Below, in pieces: positions 44,737 to 51,642 of a DNA stretch of 64,000 nt. The stretch is from Streptomyces sp. A3M-1-3. GTDB lineage: Bacteria > Actinomycetota > Actinomycetes > Streptomycetales > Streptomycetaceae. Position numbers and translations under genes: made by a program. Under the pieces are notes generated by a model. That model was given only the letters and a program-made list of their open reading frames with translations, was not told the origin of the DNA and searched no databases. Position 1 is the first letter of the stretch. Each line of letters opens with the position of its first letter. The stretch lies in the NCBI RefSeq assembly GCF_024213665.1, contig NZ_JANAVP010000012.1, positions 124,001 to 188,000 on the forward strand, given 5' to 3'.

Positions 44737-45323
44737 GACTCACCCCCGTCGTCCGTATCCACCGCCGCCGAATCCGGCACGATCCCCGACACAGGCGGGA
44801 ACAGCGCTCCGTCCGCACCGCCCACATCCAGCGCCACCCCACACGGCACCCCCACAGCCGGAACGACGGCATCAAGCAGTCGCGCTCCGGGCACGCTTCG
44901 GTAGTCCCATGCCCGTTCCGCCCTACCACGCGCCAGCGCAAACCGCGCCAGCGTGGCTTCACTGGAGAACGCCAGGATCCAGCGGACACCGCCCTCTTCG
45001 GCGGACCACGGACTGCCTCGCTCGTCGAGGGGTACCGCGACCGTGGCACTCCGGAACTCGGCGATGCGTTCGTGGGCCGCTTCGCGAGCCGCCTCAACTA
45101 GACTGTCGTGCCCTCCTGGCGGGAGCGCGCCGACGGCTGTCCGTCTTGTGGCCTCGGCGCGAACCACGCTCCACTCGTTCGTGAACTCCGCGGCCTCTCG
45201 CCGGTTCTCCTGCCCATCGGCCGTATTCGCCTGGACTGGCGACGTGGAGTTCACGGTTGCATCGATCAGATCAGCCAGCCGCAGCGGCCTTTCCCGCTCC
45301 GACGTATCGTCCGTGTCCGTCAT
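44733..45323 (-). CDS. SseB-family N-terminal-domain protein, first gene of the toxin operon
   Basis: 196 aa. The central region VAVPLDERGSPWSAEEGGVRWILAFSSEATLARFALARGRAERAWDYRSVPGARLLDAVVPAVGVPCGVALDVGG matches the SseB N-terminal domain (P-L-D-x-x-G-x-x-W-x-A-x-x-G-G-V-R-W-L-x-A-F). Such proteins commonly accompany type VII-associated loci in Streptomyces. The ATG at 45323 is chosen over a GTG-rich lead-in by frame consistency; its ribosome-binding site is weak. Overlaps the next gene by 4 bases. Confidence 0.8.
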   Translation of the reverse strand: MTDTDDTSERERPLRLADLIDATVNSTSPVQANTADGQENRREAAEFTNEWSVVRAEATRRTAVGALPPGGHDSLVEAAREAAHERIAEFRSATVAVPLDERGSPWSAEEGGVRWILAFSSEATLARFALARGRAERAWDYRSVPGARLLDAVVPAVGVPCGVALDVGGADGALFPPVSGIVPDSAAVDTDDGGES

Positions 45324-45430
45324 CTCGCGATTCTCACATGAGCACATTTGCGCCCGTTGCGACCGTCACGGCTACCTGGCGTGAGATGGATCACGCGATC
45401 CCGAGCCTGCTGTACGCTCCCGCCGCGTGG

Positions 45431-46216
45431 TCAGGCCCGCGCGGTCAGGCGCAGCAACTGCTCCCGCCCGGCGTCCAGCAGGTCCGGCAGCTCTGCCGCC
45501 CCGGGGTGCCAGCGCTTCTCGTACTCCCAGCACAGCCAGGCGTCGTCCCTGAGGAGTTCCACCGCCTCGGCGAGCGGCAGCACGCCCGCGCCCAGCGGCA
45601 GCGGTGTGGTGTCCTCGGCCGAGGCGATGTCCTTGACCTGTACGTAGCCGAGGTGCGGGGAGAGGGCGGCGTGGGTGTCCACCGGTTCCTCGCCGCCCAG
45701 CCAGGTGTGCATCACGTCCCACAGCGCGCCGATGTTCGGGTGCCCGACCGGCCCCAGGACGCGGATCGCGTCGGCGCCCGTCCGGTGCGAGTCGTGGGTC
45801 TCCAGCAGGACGCGCACACCGCAGTCGGCGGCGAGCGGGGCGACCGCGGCCAGCCTGCGCGCCGCGGTCGCGTCGGCCTCCGCCCGGTCCTGGTCACCGC
45901 CGCCGGGGAAGACCCGGACGTAGGGGGCGCCGAGGTCACGCGCGAGGTGCAGCAGTTCCGCCAGCTCCTGCCGTACGGCCTCGTCGTCGTCCGCCGCCGC
46001 GACCTTCGCGTATCCGGCGACGGCGAGGATCTCGATGCCCGCGGCCCGGAACTCCTCGGCCGCATCCGCCCGTTCGCTCTTGCCGATGCCCGGGTGTACC
46101 GGCTCCTCCGGGTGGGCGCGCAGCTCCACGCCGTGGTAGCCGTGCGCGGCCGCGAGCCGCACCACGTCGGGGACCGGCATGCCGGGAACGCCGAGGGTCG
46201 AGAAGGCGAACTTCAC
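45431..46216 (-). CDS. Sugar phosphate isomerase/epimerase family protein (TIM barrel)
   Basis: 261 aa AP-endonuclease-2/xylose-isomerase-like TIM barrel. It starts MKFAFSTLGVPGMPVPDVVRLAAAHGYHGVELR, then has LLETHDSHRTGADAIRVL (metal Glu), PNIGALWDVMHTWLGGEEPVDTH (metal Asp/His) and the terminal CWEYEKRW (metal Glu). GTG start at 46214-46216 with GGAAGGGA 7 bases upstream; it begins inside the last codons of the GNAT gene, so the two are coupled. Substrate unknown; a sugar or keto-sugar of the neighbouring cluster is likely. Confidence 0.88.
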   Translation of the reverse strand: MKFAFSTLGVPGMPVPDVVRLAAAHGYHGVELRAHPEEPVHPGIGKSERADAAEEFRAAGIEILAVAGYAKVAAADDDEAVRQELAELLHLARDLGAPYVRVFPGGGDQDRAEADATAARRLAAVAPLAADCGVRVLLETHDSHRTGADAIRVLGPVGHPNIGALWDVMHTWLGGEEPVDTHAALSPHLGYVQVKDIASAEDTTPLPLGAGVLPLAEAVELLRDDAWLCWEYEKRWHPGAAELPDLLDAGREQLLRLTARA

Positions 46217-46830
46217 GTTGCGGTCCCTTCCTGGCTCCCGTGGAGGCCGAGCCGCCAGTCCTGGCCGACCAGGTCCACTCCGTACGAGCGGTGCGGCTTC
46301 TCGGCCACGAGCGTGAAGCCGGCGCGCTGATAGATCTTCCGGGCCGCGGCCAGTACGTCGTTGGTCCACAGCACGAGTTCCCGGTACCCCGCCTCGCGGG
46401 CGAAATCCACCACCGCGCCGACCAGTTGCTCGCCGATGTGGTGGCCGCGGCCCGCCGGGTCGACCAGCAGCAGGCGCAGCCGGGCGGTGCCGGGCACCTC
46501 GTCCCGTACGCACATCACGGAACCGACCGGCCGGCCGTCCAGCTCCGCGATCCACACGCGTTCCAGGTGGGGGTCGTGGTCCTGGGCGAAGTCGGCGACG
46601 ATCCGGGCCACCAGCCCCTCGAAGTCGGCGTTCCACCCGAACTCGGCGGCGTAGAGCGCGCCATGCCGCTGCACGATCCACCCGAGATCGCCGGGCTCGG
46701 GCTCGCGCAGCGTCACCTTCCCGGGGCGGGCCGGATCGGCGGCCGTCACGGCAGACGGGGCGGTCGCGCGCGGGCCCTGCTGCGCTCCCGCGCGTCCCGG
46801 TCGCCGGCCGGGTACGGGCGTCTTCGTCAT
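46213..46830 (-). CDS. GNAT acetyltransferase
   Basis: 205 aa. A GNAT domain (VTLREPEPGDLGWIVQRHGALYAAEFGWNADFEGLVARIVADF) is followed by the acetyl-CoA-binding LRLLLVDPAGRGHHIGEQLVGAVVDFAREAGYRELVLWTNDVLAAARKIYQRAGFTLVAE. The long form of this sequence occurs fused behind MarR-type regulators; here the ~40-residue N-terminus (RRPGRAGAQQGPRATAPSAVT) is a disordered stub with no HTH. ATG at 46828-46830 with GGAGGGGA upstream. The next gene starts within its end. Confidence 0.87.
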   Translation of the reverse strand: MTKTPVPGRRPGRAGAQQGPRATAPSAVTAADPARPGKVTLREPEPGDLGWIVQRHGALYAAEFGWNADFEGLVARIVADFAQDHDPHLERVWIAELDGRPVGSVMCVRDEVPGTARLRLLLVDPAGRGHHIGEQLVGAVVDFAREAGYRELVLWTNDVLAAARKIYQRAGFTLVAEKPHRSYGVDLVGQDWRLGLHGSQEGTAT

Positions 46831-47005
46831 GGATGTCCCCTCCGGGTGGCTGGTGTCGGTCCCTGGTCCCTGGTGACGGGTGTCCGGGTGCCGCGTGCCG
46901 GGTGATCTCACGATAGCCCGACCCTCGCGGGCGCCGCGGTCGCGCGAAATCCCGCCCGCGGGTTCGTCCCGCGGGTCCGTCCCGCGAGTCCATCCCGCGG
47001 GTCCG

Positions 47006-48073
47006 TTACTCCGGTCGCGCCCGGGCCGTCGAGCCGCGCACCATCAGGTCCGCCCGGACCGTCGCGATGCCTCCCGGAGGCGGGTCCTCGCGGCCCATCG
47101 CCAGCCGTCCCGCCCGCGCCCCCGCCTCGTACAGCGGCAGCCGTACGGTCGTCAGGGCCGGGACCGCGTCCGCGCTGAACGGCAGGTCGTCGAAGCCGGC
47201 CACCGAGACGTCGCCCGGGATGCTCAGGCCCCGGTCGCGCAGGGCCGCGCAGGCGCCCAGGGCACCCGTGTCGTTGGCGGCCACGACGGCGGTCAGACCG
47301 GGCTCCCGGCGCAGGAGTTCCAGCGTGGCGTCGTAGCCGGTGCGCCGTTCGTACGGGCCGTGCACTGTGAGCCCGTCCACCTCGTCGCCGAGCCCCGCCG
47401 CGTCCATCGCCGCGCGGTGGCCCTCAAGCCGGTGCCGGGTGGTGGAGCGGCCGGCCGGGCCGGCGATGTAGCCGATGCGCCGGTGGCCGAGCGTGAGCAG
47501 GTGCTCGGTGAGCCGCTGCCCGCCGCCGCGGTTGTCGAAGGCGAGCGCGGCCGCCACGGATTCCTCCGTCCCGGCGAGCCGCGGCCGCCCGCACAGCACC
47601 ACCCGAGTGCCGGCCGCCGCCAGCTTCGCGAGCTTGCCGGTCATCGCGGCGGAGTGTTCCGGGTCCTCGACGGCGCCGCCGGTGATGACGACCGCGGCGG
47701 CGCGCTGCCGTTGCAGCAGGGTCAGGTAGGTCAGCTCGCGGTCGGGCGAGCCGCCCGTGTTGCAGACGACGGCGAGTTTCTCGCCACCGGCCCGCCCGGT
47801 GCCCTCCTGCCCGCCGATCTCGGACTGCGCGGCCCCGGCCAGGATCCCGAAGAACGGGTCGGCGATGTCGTTGACAAGGATGCCGACCAGGTCGGAGGTG
47901 GCGGCGGCGAGCGAGCTGGCCGGCCCGTTCAGTACGTAGTCCAGTTCGTCGACCGCACGCAGCACCCGCTCCCGCGTCGACGCGGCCACCGGGTAGTTGC
48001 CGTTCAGCACACGGGAGACCGTGGCAGGGGAGACCTGGGCGCGGGCCGCCACATCCGCCAGCGTCACTGTCAT
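47006..48073 (-). CDS. LacI-family transcriptional regulator
   Basis: 355 aa. N-terminal LacI helix-turn-helix (TLADVAARAQVSPATVSRVLNGNYPVAASTRERVLRAVDELDYVLNGPASSLA) and a periplasmic-binding-protein-like sugar-sensing domain (VAANDTGALGACAALRDRGLSIPGDVSVAGFDDLP). Start ATG at 48073 chosen because GGAGGA is 8 bases upstream; a GTG at 48098-48100 is the alternative. Divergent from the Gfo/Idh-DUF993-isomerase operon, with an operator in between, so it is the probable repressor. Confidence 0.93.
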   Translation of the reverse strand: MTVTLADVAARAQVSPATVSRVLNGNYPVAASTRERVLRAVDELDYVLNGPASSLAAATSDLVGILVNDIADPFFGILAGAAQSEIGGQEGTGRAGGEKLAVVCNTGGSPDRELTYLTLLQRQRAAAVVITGGAVEDPEHSAAMTGKLAKLAAAGTRVVLCGRPRLAGTEESVAAALAFDNRGGGQRLTEHLLTLGHRRIGYIAGPAGRSTTRHRLEGHRAAMDAAGLGDEVDGLTVHGPYERRTGYDATLELLRREPGLTAVVAANDTGALGACAALRDRGLSIPGDVSVAGFDDLPFSADAVPALTTVRLPLYEAGARAGRLAMGREDPPPGGIATVRADLMVRGSTARARPE

Positions 48074-48158
48074 GAGGTCCTCCGAGGAGTGCTTTTTCAC
48101 CGTGGCCTGATCGGGCCCTTGTCGGACCGCTGTCCGCAGGCTAGCTTCCTAGCGCATA

Positions 48159-48170
48159 GAAAGCGCTTAC
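48159..48170. promoter_or_regulatory. LacI-family operator
   Basis: GAAAGCGCTTAC contains the perfect palindrome AAGCGCTT (48161-48168), the classical LacI/GalR half-site pair. It lies in the divergent promoter between the LacI gene and the 48196 operon. Confidence 0.8.
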
Positions 48171-48195
48171 TACGGCTGGTACGGAGGGAACTTAC

Positions 48196-49392
48196 GTGGA
48201 ACGCAAGACGGTGCGCATCGCCATGAACGGCGTCACCGGGCGCATGGGCTACCGCCAGCACCTGATCCGCTCGATCCTCGCCCTACGGGAAGAGGGCGGC
48301 CTCGACCTCGGTGAAGGAACCGCGCTCTGGCCGGAACCGGTCCTCGTCGGCCGCCGTGCGCACGCGCTCGCCGAGCTGGCGCGCCGGCACGGCATCGAGC
48401 ACTGGTCCACCGACCTCGACGCGGTCCTCGCCGACGACACCGTCGACATCTACTTCGACGCGCAGGTCACCTCCGCCCGCGAGGAGGCCCTGAAGAAGGC
48501 GATCGCCGCCGGCAAGCACGTCTACACCGAGAAGCCCACCGCCACCGGCCTGGCCGGCGCGCTGCAACTGGCCCGCCTGGCCCGCGACGCCGGCATCAAG
48601 CACGGGGTCGTCCAGGACAAGATCTTCCTGCCGGGCCTGCTGAAGCTCAAGCGCCTCGTGGACGGCGGATTCTTCGGCGAGATCCTGTCCGTGCGGGGTG
48701 AGTTCGGCTACTGGGTCTTCGAGGGCGACTGGCAGGAGGCGCAGCGCCCGAGCTGGAACTACCGCACCGAGGACGGCGGCGGCATCACCGTCGACATGTT
48801 CCCGCACTGGGACTACGTCCTGCGCGAGCTGTTCGGCCGGGTCACCTCCGTACAGGCGCTCGTCACCACCCACATCCCGCAGCGCTGGGACGGGCAGGGC
48901 AAGCCGTACACCGCCACCGCCGACGACGCCGCGTACGGCATCTTCCAGCTCGCGGGCGGAGCGGTCGCCCAGATCAACTCCTCCTGGACGGTGCGCGTGG
49001 ACCGCGACGAGCTGGTCGAGTTCCAGGTCGACGGTACGCACGGATCGGCGGTCGCGGGCCTGCGCAACTGCCGGGTCCAGCACCGCTCGGCCACCCCCAA
49101 GCCGGTGTGGAACCCGGATCTGCCGGCCACGGAGTCCTTCCGCGACCAGTGGCAGGAGGTTCCGGACAACGGCGAGTTCGCCAACGCCTTCCGGGCCCAG
49201 TGGGAACTGTTCCTGCGGCACGTCGCGCTCGACGAGCCGTACACCTGGGACCTGCTCGCGGGTGCGCGCGGCGTTCAGCTCGCCGAGCTGGGCCTGAGGT
49301 CGTCGGCGGAGGGCCGCCGGTTGGACGTACCGGAGCTGGACGTACCCGTGCTCGACGTACCGGAGCTCGACGTACCGGAGCCGGCGCTGTGA
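48196..49392 (+). CDS. Gfo/Idh/MocA-family oxidoreductase
   Basis: 398 aa. NAD(P)-dependent sugar dehydrogenase. The N-terminal Rossmann fold (VRIAMNGVTGRMGYRQHLIRSI) has a relaxed glycine loop; EKPTATGLAGALQLARLA and a C-terminal alpha/beta domain with GGITVDMFPHWDYVLRELFGRVTSV follow, with the conserved D-M-x-x-H catalytic region. The GTG start has GGAGGG upstream. The last ~20 residues (RRLDVPELDVPVLDVPELDVPEPAL) come from a 15-bp DNA repeat and are not part of the fold. Stop overlaps the next start (GTGA). Substrate is a carbohydrate; identity unknown. Confidence 0.9.
   Translation: MERKTVRIAMNGVTGRMGYRQHLIRSILALREEGGLDLGEGTALWPEPVLVGRRAHALAELARRHGIEHWSTDLDAVLADDTVDIYFDAQVTSAREEALKKAIAAGKHVYTEKPTATGLAGALQLARLARDAGIKHGVVQDKIFLPGLLKLKRLVDGGFFGEILSVRGEFGYWVFEGDWQEAQRPSWNYRTEDGGGITVDMFPHWDYVLRELFGRVTSVQALVTTHIPQRWDGQGKPYTATADDAAYGIFQLAGGAVAQINSSWTVRVDRDELVEFQVDGTHGSAVAGLRNCRVQHRSATPKPVWNPDLPATESFRDQWQEVPDNGEFANAFRAQWELFLRHVALDEPYTWDLLAGARGVQLAELGLRSSAEGRRLDVPELDVPVLDVPELDVPEPAL
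49324..49380 (+). repeat. 15-bp tandem repeat encoding a L-D-V-P tail
   Basis: Four copies of a 15-bp unit (consensus GACGTACCGGAGCTC), the last shortened to 12 bp, at the 3' end of the Gfo/Idh gene. Each copy adds five residues (D-V-P-E-L). Confidence 0.85.
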
Positions 49393-50561
49393 CGATCCGG
49401 CTGCCGCGTGCGGGCGGTGAGCTGTACGCGTACGAACCCCGACCCGAACCGGCACCCGTTGCCCCCGGGGGCCCGACCCCCGTCTCCCGTACGGTCTTCT
49501 CGGCGGCGCACGTCGTCGCCGACCCGTACGCCGACCCGTACGCCGACGGGGGTCCGGGCGGCCCGGCGGCCGTCGACTGGGACGCCACGCTCGCCTTCCG
49601 CCGCCACCTGTGGTCGCACGGCCTCGGCGTCGCGGAGGCCATGGACACCGCGCAGCGCGGGATGGGCCTGGACTGGGCGGCCGCGGCGGAACTGATCCGG
49701 CGGTCCGCCGCCGAGGCCAAGGCCGTCGGCGGCGCGATCGCGTGCGGAGCCGGCACGGACCAACTGGCCCCCGGCCCACGGACCCTGGCCGAGATCATCG
49801 AGGCGTACGAGACCCAGCTCGCGCTGGTGGAGGGGACGGGCGCGCAGGCGGTCCTGATGGCGTCACGGGCACTGGCGGCCACCGCGACCCGTCCGGACGA
49901 CTACCTGGAGGTCTACGGCCACCTGCTGCGGCAGGCGGGACAGCCGGTCATCCTGCACTGGCTCGGCCCGATGTTCGACCCGGCGCTGGAGGGCTACTGG
50001 GGAAGCGCCGGTCTGGACGCCGCGACCGACACCTTCCTGGAGCTCGTCGCGAGCCATCCGGACAAGGTGGACGGCGTCAAGGTGTCGCTGCTGGACGCCC
50101 GGCGCGAGATCGCGCTGCGCCGCCGGCTGCCCAAGGGCGTGCGCTGTTACACCGGCGACGACTTCCACTACCCCGAGCTGATCGCGGGCGACGACCACGG
50201 CTTCAGCCACGCGCTGCTGGGCGTCTTCGACCCGCTGGGCCCGCTGGCGGCCGAGGCGGTACGGGTGCTCGACACGGGAGACAAGGCCGGATTCCGGGGG
50301 CTCCTCGACCCGACGGTCGAGCTGTCGCGCCATCTGTTCGAGGCGCCGACCCGCTACTACAAGACGGGCGTGGTACTGCTGGCCTGGCTGGCCGGCCACC
50401 AGACGCACTTCACCATGGTCGGCGGCCTGCAGTCCGCCCGCCCGCTGCCGCACCTCGCCCGGGCGTACGAACTGGCCGACGGGCTGGGCCTGTTCCCGGA
50501 CTCGGCCCGCGCGGAGGCCCGGATGAAGAACCTGCTCGCCGTACACGGAGTGCACCAGTGA
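49389..50561 (+). CDS. DUF993 dihydrodipicolinate-synthase-like (aldolase) protein
   Basis: 390 aa; GTG start overlapping the previous stop. A DHDPS-like TIM barrel of the DUF993 family: MGLDWAAAAELIRRSAAEAKAVGGAIACGAGTDQLAPG, QPVILHWLGPMFDPALEGYWG, DKVDGVKVSLLDARREIALRRRLPKGVRCYTGDDFHYPELIAGDDHGFSHALLG, with the putative Schiff-base Lys in GVKVSLL. DUF993 enzymes sit in carbohydrate clusters beside Gfo/Idh dehydrogenases. The exact reaction is unknown. Coupled to the next gene by a GTGA overlap. Confidence 0.9.
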   Translation: MTIRLPRAGGELYAYEPRPEPAPVAPGGPTPVSRTVFSAAHVVADPYADPYADGGPGGPAAVDWDATLAFRRHLWSHGLGVAEAMDTAQRGMGLDWAAAAELIRRSAAEAKAVGGAIACGAGTDQLAPGPRTLAEIIEAYETQLALVEGTGAQAVLMASRALAATATRPDDYLEVYGHLLRQAGQPVILHWLGPMFDPALEGYWGSAGLDAATDTFLELVASHPDKVDGVKVSLLDARREIALRRRLPKGVRCYTGDDFHYPELIAGDDHGFSHALLGVFDPLGPLAAEAVRVLDTGDKAGFRGLLDPTVELSRHLFEAPTRYYKTGVVLLAWLAGHQTHFTMVGGLQSARPLPHLARAYELADGLGLFPDSARAEARMKNLLAVHGVHQ

Positions 50562-51400
50562 ACGACCCGAATGCCGGCCTGACCAGGTTGAGCCTCAATC
50601 AGGAGACCATCAGGCAGTGGTCCCTGCCGGAACTGGCCGCGGGCTGCGCGAAGGCGGGCGTCCCCGGCGTCGGTCTTTGGCGCGCGCCGGTCCAGGAGTA
50701 CGGGGTCGAGCGCGCGGCACGCGTGATGCGCGACACCGGGCTCACCGTAACCAGCCTGTGCCGAGGAGGCTTCTGCACGGCCCTCGAACCGGCCGCGCGG
50801 TCGGTGGCCCTGGCCGACAACCGCCGGGCGATCGACGAGGCGGCCACTCTGGCCACGGACACCCTGGTCCTGGTCTCGGGAGGCCTTCCGCCCGGCAGCC
50901 GGGACCTGGCCGGGGCGCGCGAGCGGATCGCGGACGCGCTGGCGGAGTTGGGCCCGTACGCGGCGTCCGTCGGCGTACGCCTCGCCATCGAGCCGCTGCA
51001 CCCGATGTTCGCCGCCGACCGCTGTGTCGTCTCGACGCTGGCGCAGGCCCTGGACCTGGCGGAACGCTTCCCGGCGGAACAGGTGGGCGTGGTCATCGAC
51101 ACGTACCACCTGTGGTGGGACGACACGATCGCGGCTGGCATCGCCCGCGCGGGTACCGGCGGCCGTATCGCGGCCTTCCAGCTGGCCGACTGGATCACCC
51201 CGCTGCCGGCCGGTGTCCTGCTGGGCCGGGGACAGTTGGGGGACGGCAGTGTCGATCTGCGGTGGTTCCGGGAGCGGGTGGACGCGGCGGGCTGGACGGG
51301 CCTCGTGGAGGTGGAGATCTTCAACGAGGCGTTGTGGGCGAGGGACGGAGGGGAGGTCCTGGCGGAGGTGGCGAGGCGGTACGCGGAGCACGTGCTGTAA
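50558..51400 (+). CDS. Sugar phosphate isomerase/epimerase (TIM barrel)
   Basis: 280 aa. AP-endonuclease-2/xylose isomerase-type barrel: TRLSLNQETIRQWSLPELAAGCAKAGVPGVGLWR, then GVRLAIEPLHPMFAADRCVVSTLAQALDLAE (metal Glu), VGVVIDTYHLWWDDTI (metal Asp/His), and a terminal GLVEVEIFN (metal Glu). Last gene of the LacI-controlled operon; GTG start coupled to DUF993. Epimerase or isomerase on an intermediate of the same pathway is inferred. Confidence 0.88.
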   Translation: MNDPNAGLTRLSLNQETIRQWSLPELAAGCAKAGVPGVGLWRAPVQEYGVERAARVMRDTGLTVTSLCRGGFCTALEPAARSVALADNRRAIDEAATLATDTLVLVSGGLPPGSRDLAGARERIADALAELGPYAASVGVRLAIEPLHPMFAADRCVVSTLAQALDLAERFPAEQVGVVIDTYHLWWDDTIAAGIARAGTGGRIAAFQLADWITPLPAGVLLGRGQLGDGSVDLRWFRERVDAAGWTGLVEVEIFNEALWARDGGEVLAEVARRYAEHVL

Positions 51401-51593
51401 GCGGGAAGAAACTCCATGCAGTCGTGCAACCATCCTCGCCCTTGGTGGGTCGTATTAGGAGTCAGAGCTTCCGGGAGGGGATCTGGGGGGATCGGGAAGA
51501 TCTGACGGGGAGGGACCGAGAGGGGGTTCCGGCCGACGGGCCGGGCCCCCTCGATGAGTTCGGGCCCACACCAGAGCTGTCCACCACCCAGAG

Positions 51594-51602
51594 TTGTCCA
51601 CA
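51594..51602 (+). promoter_or_regulatory. Consensus DnaA box before recD2
   Basis: TTGTCCACA, the Streptomyces DnaA-box consensus, about 40 bases upstream of the recD2 ATG. A looser CTGTCCACC at 51577-51585 lies just before it. Confidence 0.6.
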
Positions 51603-51642
51603 GGCCGCACGCGCTGTCAGCGCCCGGCGGTAGCGTCGGGTC

